Source: Raphanus sativus
Taxonomy: Eukaryota > Streptophyta > Magnoliopsida > Brassicales > Brassicaceae
Direction: 5' to 3'
Assembly (NCBI RefSeq): GCF_000801105.2
Contig: NC_079519.1
Location: 6,756,668 to 6,820,667 of the forward strand
DNA: 64,000 nt
Position numbers and translations under genes: made by a program. Below the pieces are notes generated by a model that was given only the letters and a program-made list of their open reading frames with translations, made no database searches and was not told where the DNA came from. Positions 54,919 through 64,000 of this stretch are shown in pieces; positions within the stretch are counted from its first letter, which is position 1, and each line of letters begins with the position of its first letter.

Positions 54919-55455
54919 TTGACGGCGCCCCTTGTAGCTGTCGTAGAGAACGCGTCTGATCACGGATTGCGGTTAGGTCTGCGGCGTTGGATTCTCCTCT
55001 TCAATAGCTTCAAATTGATATGTCGCACGTCTTCTGGATCGTTACGGTTTGGGAGAACGATCGATTTGAAGTTGAGTCAAAATTAGGGTTCTTGTGCAAT
55101 TGACGGCGCGCACTAAAACAGAGCTCGGCGGGGCGTCTGAGATCTGATCGACGCGAGGTTTCCGGCTATGGATTCTTCTCTTCAAGATCTTCAAGTTGGT
55201 ATGTCGCAGGTCGTTTGGATCGTTATGGTTTGAAAGAACGATCGATTTGAAGTTGTGTCAAAATTAGGGTTCTTGAGCAATTGACGGCGCGTACTAAAAC
55301 AGAGCGTGCCGGCGCGTCTGAGATCGTATCCTCGTGAGGTTAGCGGCTCTGGCTTCGTCTCGTCGAGATCTTCATATTGATAGGTGGCTCGCCGTCTAGG
55401 TCGTTACGGTTAGAGAGATATGACTGTTTTAAGATGCGGCTAGATTTTAAGGTTT
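54919..55455. repeat. 181-bp tandem repeat, three units, in the copia leader
   Basis: The word ttgacggcgc occurs at 54919, 55100 and 55281, giving an exact 181-bp period twice. Each unit also contains atcgttacggtt(t)g, gaacgatcgatttgaag and aaaattagggttcttg. The third unit is the most diverged. Confidence 0.9.
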
Positions 55456-55507
55456 GGGTGACCTACGATTTTTGCTAGGGTTTTGAGCTTAGCTCGTGCT
55501 GATAACG

Positions 55508-55644
55508 TGTTGTGAATGTGTGTGTCTTATTAATGTAGAATATGAACTCCTTATATAGGAAACTACAAGATGGACCACTAATGGGCCAAAACCTAGTAAG
55601 TATCTTTTGGATAAACATCCACCTGAACCAGTCGGTTCATAACA
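55508..55644 (-). repeat. 5' LTR of the dead copia element
   Basis: 137 bp, TG...CA, partner of 48167-48303. Confidence 0.93.
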
Positions 55645-55796
55645 ATTTAACATTTTGGCCAAATATGATAAATCAATGAAAATAGAAGGAAATTATTGAA
55701 GGTAATTCAATGAAAATAGAATGACACTATTTAAGATTATATATCTTTTAATGTTTCCATTCGCTGGGAGGGACAGATCTTTGTGCTTCAGAACAT

Positions 55797-58731
55797 ATGG
55801 TGGTCAAAACGGATATGTCCAAGGCATATGACCGCGTGGAGTGGGGTTATCTGCGTGCGTTACTGCTGGCTTTGGGTTTTGATATCAACTGGACCCGACT
55901 GATTATGCGGTGTGTGTCTACGGTAACATATTCAGTGCTGATTAATGACCAAGCTCATGGGATGATCATGCCTCAAAGGGGTCTTCGTCAAAGAGATCCC
56001 CTGTCTCCCCTACTTTTTGTACTATGTACAGAGGGGTTAACTCATTTGCTTACCAAAGCAGCGCAGGAGAGGAGAATAACTGGGATTCAATTTGGCTTCC
56101 GGAGATCAGCTATGCATCATCTTCTTTTTGCAGACGACTGTCTGTTTTCTTGTAAAGCTGAGGAACAACAGAGTGCAGCTTTACTTCGAATTTTAGAGAT
56201 GTACGGTCAGGTGACAGGGCAGGTGATTAATCCTAGTAAGTCATCTATCATATTTGGAAAGCAAGTGTCGGAAGAGAACAAGAGCAGAGTGAAGCAGTTG
56301 TTGGGCCCAAATATGGCCCGTTAGCTGATAATAAAACCAAAGCAAGTATTGGGCCGAGTCAAAACCCAATACGTATCGGAGACCTAAACTGAGGTCTAAT
56401 GCGGAGCCGAAGGCTGAAAGCTAAGGACTTTTACCAAAGAGGTCACGGCGAAGAGGAAGCTCACGTCATAACAAGAAGAAGCGCAGGACCCGGTCAAAGG
56501 GAAGCTGTTGCGGATTCCACCTCAAGCGGAGAAGATCTCGGAGATCAGTTGAAGACAACCTAAAGAAGTCCAAGGCTATTTAAAGAGAAGGTCTAGGACT
56601 AAGAAGGAGATCCGACTCAACTGATATTTTACTCAATATTCATCAAAACATTCTCATTGTAATACTCTTATTATCTTTGTATTCATCAAAGATCACCTTT
56701 TGTAATCATCATATTTCTATTATATCAATACAAATCGCAATTCATTCTACAAGTTCTTACGGGATTCAGCCCGCGATAATCTTTCCCTAACCTTTCCTAA
56801 ACATTAAACCCGATCTGAAATTTAGGTGTGAGTTTTACCCCTCACAGCAGTGTCTTGGTATAGACACAGAGGGTGGCGCTTCAAAATATTTGGGCCTCCG
56901 AGAAGCCTTAAAGGATCTAAAGTGCAGCTCTTTTCCTATCTACAAGCGAGGCTAGGTAAGAGACTTTCTGGATGGCATGCTAAGACTCTTTCTCAAGGGG
57001 GCAAAGAGGTTTTGATCAAGGCAGTAGGGACAGCGCTCCCTGTCTCTGCTATGTCAGTGTTTAAGCTACCAAAGACGACTCTATCTAGTCTTACCAGTGC
57101 CCTCGCAAGTTTCTGGTGGAGTTCAGTAGAGCACAAGCGTAAGATACACTGGCTAAGTTGGGAGAAAATGTGTCTGCCAAAGAAGTTTGGAGGTCTTGGC
57201 TTCAAGGACCTAGAGAGTTTTAGCCAGGCATTATTGGCGAAGCAAGCATGGAGATTGTTGTATTCTGAAGATTGCCTCATGAGTCATGACGGCTGTACTC
57301 AAAGGCAAGTACTTTTAGAACAATCAGTTCACAGAGGTAAAGCTTGGAGTCATACCATCATATGCTTGGCGGAGCATTCTTTCTGGTAGAGAACTGTTGA
57401 AAAAAGGTCTGAAACGACTAGTTGGAGATGGTGTCAGTATTAACGTATGGACGGAGCCATGGTTTGAAGATGATGAAGGAATCTTGCGCACATTTTGATG
57501 CTAACTTGCGAGTATCTGATCTAATCGATACTCACACAGGGAGATGGTGTCTTACGCGATTGAAAGAGATATTTGTTCCAGGGGATATTAAAATTCTTCA
57601 AAGCAATCAGCCAGTGATTTTAAAGCCTGATTCATGGGTATGGAAACATACGCAAAGCAGCGTGTATTCAGTGAAAACAAGTTATGAACTTGCTTTTGCT
57701 GAGAACAATCAAGAGCTGCTTCGAGAACACTATGTCTACCCATCTATCAACCCTTTAAAGAACCAAGTGTGGCATATTAAGGCTCCTTCCAAGCTCAAAG
57801 TTTTTCTCTGGAAAGCTTTATCTGGAGCATTGCCGGTTCTCGATGGTTTACAGGCTCGAGGTATGAAATGTGATCAAGTTTGCCAGACGTGTGGAGTGGA
57901 GGGCGAATCTATCAACCACGTTCTGTTTACTTGTACTTTGGCGAGAAAGGTTTGGGCTATATCTGGTTTTCCAGCGAGACTAGGGGGTTTCAATCATTAC
58001 TCGATTTTCACCAACCTGAGTTATGTGATGCAAACATGGGAAGGGAGAAAGGAATGGCAAGAAGTAACAAAAAGCTTTCCGTGGACCCTCTGGTATTTGT
58101 GGAAAAATAGAAATAGACTTTTGTTTGAAGGATATTTGTTTGATGGAGATCACATATGCAGTAAAGCGAAAGAGGAAGCTGATTTGTGGTATTATGCTCA
58201 GACTTTTGGAGACAGAAGCTCAACTGATCATAGAGATACAGCGCTTCGGGATTCTATGGTTTGGAAAAGGCCCCCTCCAAATGTACTTAAATGTAATATT
58301 GGGATGCAGTGGTCAAAAAAAAGAAGATAGCAGGAATGGCATGGATTCTTAGTGATTCCAGGGGAGTTGTGTTACTTAATAGTCGACGCTCGTTTGGAGA
58401 TGTTGGAACCAAAGTAGAAGCCCAGTATTTAAGTGTTGCATGGGCTGTTGAGAGTATGCGAAGTCTTCGAAGACTGAATGTGCACTTTGCTTTTGAAGGA
58501 AGTAGTTCCGTCAATGCAGTGAATCGGCCTAAAGCTTGGCCTTCCTTCAAAAATAAAGTGATGAACATCAGGATACTGCTTCGTGATTTTTTGGACTGGC
58601 GAGTTTTGAAAGAACCATTTCAAGCTAATAGGGCTGCTCGCTTCATAGCAACTAGTGCTTTAGAAGATAGTTTTTACCAATCTTATGTAGCTAGTGGGTT
58701 ACCTAGATGGTGTGCATATGCATTCCCGTAG
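55797..58731 (+). pseudogene. LINE ORF2 remnant: RT, zf-RVT and RNase H
   Basis: The RT has [13 protein letters not shown] (motif A), [26 protein letters not shown] (FADD box) and [12 protein letters not shown]. After the solo LTR the frame resumes QCLGIDTEGGASKYLGL. A frameshift near 56890 leads to LSGWHAKTLSQGGKEVLIKA and GGLGFKDLESFSQALLAKQA, and another near 57290-57400 leads to 57422-58330 with the zf-RVT block (APSKLKVFLWKALSGALP, CDQVCQTCGVEGESINHVLF). A further shift near 58320 leads to an RNase H-like end (IAGMAWILSDSRGVVLLN, then to the stop at 58729-58731), where the first catalytic Asp appears lost (CNIGMQW). Several shifts make it inactive. Confidence 0.9.
56299..56846. repeat. 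Solo LTR (548 bp) inside the LINE RT
   Basis: TGTTGGGCCC...CCCCTCACA, flanked by gcagt at 56294-56298 and 56847-56851. Removing it with one gcagt rejoins the LINE frame as VKQ/CLGID. It contains tatttaaag (~56578), a TATA-like box. There is no internal region, so it is the product of LTR-LTR recombination. Ty3/gypsy origin is likely from its length but not proven. Confidence 0.93.
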
Positions 58732-58810
58732 TCTGGGACTTTGTATGATTTTTTGGTGTACTCTATGGTTTTCTTTGGTTTAATGAAATCCTCTTTAGTG
58801 AAAAAAAAAG

Positions 58811-59760
58811 ATATCTTTTAATGTTCCAATATTAAAGGGGTGAAATAAAAGACTAAAAGCTGTAATGAGGAAATCAATGAAGATCAGATATCTTTTAATG
58901 TTCCAAAATTGAAGGGGGGAATTAAAAAGACTAAAAGGTGTAATGAGTCTAATGACAAATTGACAATTCAGTTCACCTAGCTACCAGCTTGTGTGAACAC
59001 TGAAGATCCACCCACACAAGAGCGTTGTCTGTTATTCTCTTTATATGTTAACATATGATGTTTATTAAGAGTTCTACACGTTGACAAGAAAATTTTTGTA
59101 CACATAAATAAAGAAAACATTATTTACAGTTTATTTAACCACAAGTTAACCACATAAAAATAAATTAATATTGTACTGCAAATTAAAATCATCATCTAAA
59201 TTAATACAAAAAAGTAGAAGCTTCCTTAATCTAGTGGTTTGACTAAAAGTTCATTAATGCTTTTAAATCACAAGGTCTGGGGTTCAAATCTCAGAAAACA
59301 CAAATTATAGAAAGAAAAAAAGAAAAAAGTTATAAGAAGTCTTTAGTATGATGTTTAGTATGGTGCATGGCGTATCATCGACTATAGATCTCTGAGATAT
59401 CAAACTAAGTCACAAACCCAACAGGATCTCATAGAGCAGCTCGGAATAACGCAGTCAGACGTGTATTCTAATATGATGGTAAAATCGTCGGTTATAGAAT
59501 CGTCTATGTAATATTTTTCGGCATTATAATAGTATAATTAATGTGCACAAAAAAAATAATAGTATAATTAATCAGACTTTTTTTAAAAAAAAACACAGAT
59601 AATTCTCTTAAAACATGGTGATGCATTTTCATCATCACGAGCTACCAGTCACTAACTTGCGGAGCCAATCTGTCAAAGACAACCAATAATATCTTTGAAT
59701 ACTTGGAAACAGCCATTATCATCTAAAGGTCAAACATTTGATTCCACAAGAGAATCCAAC
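58811..59760. repeat. Duplicated CIPK21 upstream blocks b and c (copy 1)
   Basis: Block b (~58886-59050, tcacctagctaccagcttgtg and acccacacaag) matches ~62380-62500; block c (~59600-59760, cacgagctaccagtcact, accaataatat, cacaagagaatc) matches ~62510-62690. A local ~76-bp tandem repeat (58810-58885, 58886-58958) starts the block. CIPK21 coding sequence does not follow here. Confidence 0.72.
59217..59330 (+). mobile_element. Short tRNA-like SINE
   Basis: Contains box A-like taatctagtggttt (59227) and box B-like gggttcaaatctc (59280), about 50 bp apart, followed by an A-rich tail with G interruptions (59316-59330). No cloverleaf is intact, so it is not a tRNA gene. A target duplication could not be identified. 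Confidence 0.55.
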
Positions 59761-59761
59761 T

Positions 59762-59959
59762 TTTTTTTTTGGTAAAATGTTAAATATTATACCAATTTTC
59801 AGTTTGTGACAGCAATTACAAAGACATGACTAGTAGCAGAAAACAAAAACGAAACTAAACACACGAACTAACAGCAAAAACAACCTTGAAAAGAAAACCG
59901 AGAAGAGAAGCTGTCTGAGGATATAGCTAAACAGCGAGACAGGCGAGGACCAAGCAAGC
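59762..59959 (-). mobile_element. Truncated poly-A retroposon, 198 bp, with 12-bp target duplication
   Basis: gagaatccaact flanks both sides (59750-59761 and 59960-59971). It starts with a T tract on the plus strand, so it is the 3' end of a leftward LINE or Sadhu-like element. No ORF is present. Confidence 0.82.
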
Positions 59960-59971
59960 GAGAATCCAACT

Positions 59972-61411
59972 CTTTAGAGCATTATCATCACATACTGACA
60001 GCACGGACGATGAAAATCAGACTTTGTATAAATAATGAACATGCAAAAGATGATTTAAACGTAGCTCGCGAGTCACGAGCTAAGACCACAACGTAAGCTT
60101 TCAGTCAACTAACAAAATGATTATACGTAACAACAGACTTCGTCGGTGCTTTCCGTATGGGATGATAAACATGAACACGGAAACACATTCGTCTTGCCTC
60201 CGGCCAGAATCTAAACCAGCGACATTTAAAGTATAAACATGTCGATCTCATAAGTTCAACATTATAATAATTTTGGGCCTAATAAAGGCTAATCTAATAC
60301 ATTTGCATAAACATATGAAAACAAATTAACATTTTAGACCAATCTAAGAAAATATCCTGATGTTCAGATCTCTAAGATATTTTGGAAACAAATATCTTGA
60401 AAATATGTACTTTTCAGTTTTAAAATGTTTTCTTTTCCAGAATCAATCAAAACAATGTAATTCACTTGTGGACAAATTATCCTCATAGAATGAAAAAACG
60501 ACAAAAACTTTTGTAAAACTGGCGTGAATAGGATGTATTTTTGTTTTAAAATACTAAGAACATTTCCAACTCCGATACATCTAATCTATTAATTTAGGGA
60601 TTATCTACTATTTGAAGTTCTCATTTAAATTTTGGACTCTTTCATAATTGTTGCTAGAATATATCATGCCTCTTATACAATGCAATCTACCAACTTAAAT
60701 TAAATCAAATCTTAACCAACATAGATTAGTTAAACCTAACCAGTAACACTTTTATAATATTTTTGGTTAATCTCTTAATATAATTAGATCATATAAAACT
60801 GAACCACTCTTAAATCAACGAGTTTCATATCATTCCAGACATAAGAGAAAAAATATCCGACTCATTTACAACGTAAGCATACAAAGACCGTGTATGCTTA
60901 TGCTCATTGATCTTCCAAAAACCAAATAATTGTGGCATATACCAACATAGGCTCATATTCGTATCACTAAATTTACTTTCATATATTTACTATTTGCCTA
61001 CATCATATCACAACATACACAGTTATGCAAGAACATGACTTTTTTTTGTTCAAACAACCAAATAATGGTGGCATATGGTCAGTAGATTTTTTAAATATGT
61101 TTTTTATATATTACATTTTACGAGACTATGTGTATAAGTTTTTTTTTTGAAAAAGGGCATAACTATGTGTATAAGTTAAAAGGTAAAAGGTGTGACAAGG
61201 CAAATTATTATACTAAAAATAAAAAAGATTAAATACAAACTAATAACAAGTACAACACAAATTATAACACTATTAAATTCTATATATATTTAATAAAATA
61301 TTATATATATGTCTAATATGTGTATATATAAATGTTACACAATATATATAATATTATATACACATATTATATATACCATATATTATTAATTGAAATTTGA
61401 CAAATCAATTT
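59972..61411. other. Intergenic DNA with CIPK21 upstream block a (copy 2) at ~60300-60550
   Basis: Block a' repeats 47930-48166 in diverged form. The rest is AT-rich, without a gene. The right part (61260-61400) is almost pure A/T with TA runs and belongs to the Helitron ending at 61439. Confidence 0.5.
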
Positions 61412-61439
61412 CCGCCCTTTAGGGCGGGTCCTAATCTAG
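61412..61439 (+). mobile_element. Helitron 3' terminus
   Basis: Hairpin ccgccc-ttta-gggcgg (61412-61427) followed by gtcctaatCTAG and a T, the same terminal layout as the Helitron at 44825-45785. The 5' TC end could not be located, so only the terminus is annotated. Confidence 0.75.
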
Positions 61440-61520
61440 TTTGATACTTTAAAATATAGTTTAAAGTATAATGTTTTAGTGATATCCTATTGAGAAATAA
61501 CCTAAGATAGATTTAAAAAG

Positions 61521-61679
61521 TTTTTTTATAAATATAGTTTCTAAGAATTAAAATGACCAAAATATTTTATTAAAGAGTTAAATCTTTTTTTTTTGTCGTC
61601 GACTAAAAAAAAAAGATTTAACTCTTTAATAAAATATTTTGGTCATTTTAATTCTTAGAAAACTATATTTATAAAAAAA
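61521..61679. repeat. Very long near-perfect palindrome (~74-bp arms, 10-nt loop)
   Basis: Arms 61521-61594 and 61605-61679 are complementary throughout except for one T-run length difference. The loop is gtcgtcgact. The arm tips next to the loop are ten T and ten A. Confidence 0.93.
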
Positions 61680-62340
61680 AAATAATCTAGAGTTTAGGGT
61701 TAACTAATCTAGACTTTAGGGTTTAAAGTTAAATGTGAATTTTGAGACTGGGGTTTAAAATTTATAAAATTAAAAGTGAATATTTAAAATAATTTCAAAA
61801 AGCATTTTCTAAATTTCTAAAACAAAATTTGAAAAAATTGAAAAAAAAATTCCAAAAAATTATAAAAAGTTTGAATTTGAAAAAATATATTTCTAAACTA
61901 TAGAAAAATATTTTATTTATTTTATTTATTTTTCTATTTATTTATTGTGTTTATATATCTATGGTATAAGTGTATTTTACCTATTAAATGAAACATTTTA
62001 ATTATTTTTCTCCTTATTTAAGGCCTCTTTTTGTGATATAACTTGTTTATTTAGAAAAATGGTTCTACTTTATTATAATAGATTAAAAATAGGTTTACTT
62101 TATATATAGGATAACTTGTTTATTTTTTGTTTACCATTCTAACTTTCTCTCTGAAATATAATACCGTTGGAGTAATAACTAACTCTATAGAATTAATTAC
62201 TTTATTTTAGATTAAAAAAAAACTATTGGAAATGGTCTGAGAGATTAAAACCACTTGAAAATACATTTTTTGGCTAGTTATGAGAATTTAGTGAAGAAGA
62301 TAGAAAATCAAAGGATATTATCGAAAATAGGATATCGTCC
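61680..62340. other. AT-rich upstream DNA of CIPK21
   Basis: Contains (tttagggtt)-like words around 61690-61760 and otherwise nothing recognisable. Confidence 0.45.
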
Positions 62341-62789
62341 CACCAATTGAGAAACATAATATCTTTCTAATTTTCTAAATTCAAAGGGGGAAAAAGAAAA
62401 TACTAAAAAGGAAATGACATCTTAATCCACCTAGCTACCAGCTTGTGAACTCTGTAAAGATATATCCACACAAAAAGCATTGTTTATTATGGATTTGTTG
62501 AGAAGAGAAGATACGAGCATGATAACCCATTCTCACCACGAGAGTCACGAGCTACGAGTCACTCACGAGCTAATCGGTCAAAAAAACAACACACCAATAA
62601 TATATCCTACTTTCAAAAACTGTCAACATCAACTAAAAGTCAAAACTCTCGATCACACAAGAGAATCATACTCTTCTTATTATTAGCCCTCATTTGTTTG
62701 GTTAAGTTCCCTTTCAGACATAAACAAGACCCTTCGGAGCTCATAAACATCTTCTTCTTCCTTTTTCTCTGTATCTCTCTATCTCCGAG
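62341..62789 (+). promoter_or_regulatory. CIPK21 upstream region and 5' UTR (copy 2 of blocks b and c)
   Basis: Contains blocks b' and c' that are duplicated at 58886-59760, then a pyrimidine-rich leader (cttcttcttcctttttctctg, ~62750-62771) before the ATG. cacgag words recur (62537, 62548, 62565). A TATA box could not be fixed. Confidence 0.5.
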
Positions 62790-63900
62790 ATGGGTTTGTT
62801 TGGGACGAAGAAGATCGGCAAGTACGAGATAGGAAGGACGATCGGAGAAGGGAACTTCGCAAAAGTGAAACTTGGTTACGACACGACCAATGGTACCTAC
62901 GTAGCTGTCAAAATCATAGACAAGTCTCTGGTTATCCAAAAGGGTCTTGAGTCTCAAGTCAAGAGAGAGATTAGGACTATGAAGCTTCTTAACCATCCCA
63001 ACATCGTACAGATACACGAGGTTCTGTCTCTCTCTTAAACTCAAACTTTAACAGCTTTCTTGTTCGTTGATTCTTGTTCGTTGATTCTCACTTTTGTGTG
63101 AAACTCAAACTCCAGGTGATTGGGACTAAGACGAAGATATGTATAGTCATGGAATACGTTGCAGGCGGTCAGCTTTCAGACAAACTTGAAAGACATAAGA
63201 TGAAAGAATCAGATGCAAGAAAGCTTTTCCAACAGTTGATTGATGCTGTTGATTACTGTCATAACAGAGGAGTTTACCACCGAGATCTTAAGGTAAGAGA
63301 AGAAATGTAACCTTTTATGTTTTTTTTTTTTGCAAACTCTCTGTTTTTATTATTAATTTTGTGGAGACTTTGATTTTGATTTTTGCAGCCTCAAAACTTG
63401 CTAATAGATTCAAAGGGTAATCTCAAAGTTTCTGATTTTGGACTAAGTGCAGTTCCTAAAGTAACACTTTCTAATTCTTATCATATAAATGTTCAGTTAT
63501 TATCAGTTCCTAAATAAGTTTTTGGTTTATTTAATTCAGTCAGGTGATATGCTATCTACAGCTTGTGGATCTCCATGCTATATAGCACCTGAGGTAAAAA
63601 TAATTATGATAACAATAGTCAATTGACATAATGTTTCGAAATCTCTAAATCTGGAAAAACTGATTTTTTTTTTAATGAAAACAGCTTATAATGAACAAAG
63701 GGTACTCAGGAGCAGCAGTGGATGTGTGGTCTTGTGGAGTGATTCTATTTGAATTGCTTTCTGGTTATCCACCGTTCGATGATCAAACTCTTCCGGTTTT
63801 GTATAAGAAGATACTCAGAGCAGATTACACGTTCCCACCTGGATTCACTGGAGAGCAGAAGAAGCTAATCTTTAACATTCTTGACCCCAATCCTCAAACG
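62790..63900 (+). CDS. CIPK21: CBL-interacting protein kinase 21 (AT5G57630 ortholog), first 250 aa, continues past the window
   Basis: SnRK3-type Ser/Thr kinase that is activated by calcineurin B-like calcium sensors. Exons seen: 62790-63020, 63116-63292, 63389-63460, 63540-63593, 63685-63900, all phase 0 with GT-AG introns. G-loop [12 protein letters not shown] (from residue 18), Lys41 in VAVKIID, HRDLKPQNLL with Asp134, DFG Asp152, and activation loop [19 protein letters not shown], whose Ser/Thr are the usual phospho-sites of CIPKs. [20 protein letters not shown] follows. The catalytic domain is intact as far as visible; the regulatory NAF/FISL motif that binds CBLs lies beyond the window. 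The next exon must start after 63900. Arabidopsis CIPK21 acts in salt and osmotic stress; that role here is by homology. Confidence 0.95.
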
Positions 63901-64000
63901 GTATATATTCTAAATATATCCTTAACAAGATATGATATGCTAAATATATTCGGCTAGCGTCAATCCTAAAATGAGTAACAATTGTAATCATTTGGATGCA

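Larger units (their letters stand above)
48167..55644 (-). mobile_element. Copia-type element with dead coding region but near-identical LTRs
   Basis: LTRs 55508-55644 (5') and 48167-48303 (3') are 137 bp each, TGTTGTGAATG...CATAACA, with two mismatches. Inside the 5' LTR, minus-strand CGTTATCAGCACGAGC (55494-55507) is a primer-site candidate; next to the 3' LTR, CCAGGGGAAG is the polypurine tract. Four bases, attt, flank both ends (48163-48166, 55645-55648). The interior reads leftward as a gag remnant (54180-53640) and RT remnant (~51420-51300) full of stops, then an Athila-like LTR insertion, then the tail. Confidence 0.88.
55756..58810 (+). mobile_element. 5'-truncated RNase H-type LINE with 15-bp target duplication, carrying a solo LTR
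   Basis: Bounded by atatcttttaatgtt at 55741-55755 and 58811-58825. It starts inside RT and ends with a 3' UTR and an A tail (58801-58809). A 548-bp solo LTR with its own target duplication is inserted at 56299-56846. It inserted into the copy-1 block of the CIPK21 upstream duplication. Confidence 0.93.

Noticed and set aside
59221..59330. Possible tRNA gene
   Set aside because: Boxes A and B are present, but no cloverleaf or acceptor stem can be folded and an A-rich tail follows, so it is a SINE.
62640..63044. Minus-strand ORF of 134 aa
   Set aside because: Antisense shadow of CIPK21 exon 1 and its leader.

Overview
The window is plant nuclear DNA from a Brassicaceae genome, most likely a Brassica or a close relative. 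The evidence is spliced genes with short AT-rich introns, strongly AT-rich intergenic DNA, plant TE families (copia, Athila-like, LINE, SINE, TRIM, Helitron, Stowaway and Tourist MITEs), and a gene order that I recognise as Arabidopsis chromosome 5 around AT5G57670 to AT5G57630. Ortholog names rest on recalled protein similarity and this collinearity, not on a search.

Five host genes form the skeleton. From left to right they are: a USP-domain receptor-like cytoplasmic kinase (5704-8637, +, 10 exons, 579 aa); COL5, a CONSTANS-like B-box/CCT factor (12501-13634, -, 2 exons, 346 aa); a xylose isomerase with a signal peptide (32060-34898, -, 13 exons, 477 aa); a GCK-domain protein (40506-41234, -, one exon, 242 aa); and the 5' part of CIPK21 (62790-63900, +, five exons, running off the right edge). 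I derived each exon chain by hand from GT/AG sites; every chain keeps frame. The genes belong to unrelated processes and are not an operon-like unit.

The rest is largely mobile DNA, much of it with exact boundaries. It includes: a partial copia element (1-2382); two tRNA-derived SINEs with perfect target duplications; a 5'-truncated LINE (15897-17633); Stowaway MITEs, one in an intron of the xylose isomerase gene; a Tourist-like MITE with an empty-site paralog nearby (19902-20396); two ~1 kb poly-A retroposons resembling Sadhu; a tandem LTR-ORF-LTR-ORF-LTR array (24751-26764); a TRIM (26941-27532); a Mutator-type foldback MITE with telomere-like repeats inside (30459-31118); a young copia element with 152-bp LTRs (35300-39551); a Helitron with two empty sites (44825-45785); a coding-dead copia element whose LTRs are nearly identical (48167-55644), with an Athila-like LTR nested in it; and a LINE carrying a solo LTR (55756-58810).

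Two local duplications shape the right half. The GCK gene and its upstream DNA were copied, and the copy became a frameshifted pseudogene abutting a Harbinger-type Myb-like gene fragment. The upstream region of CIPK21 also appears twice, and each copy was then expanded by different insertions. Several long, near-perfect hairpins (14711-14815, 22909-23033, 61521-61679) are not explained by any annotated gene. I saw no CRISPR array, rRNA or genuine tRNA gene.
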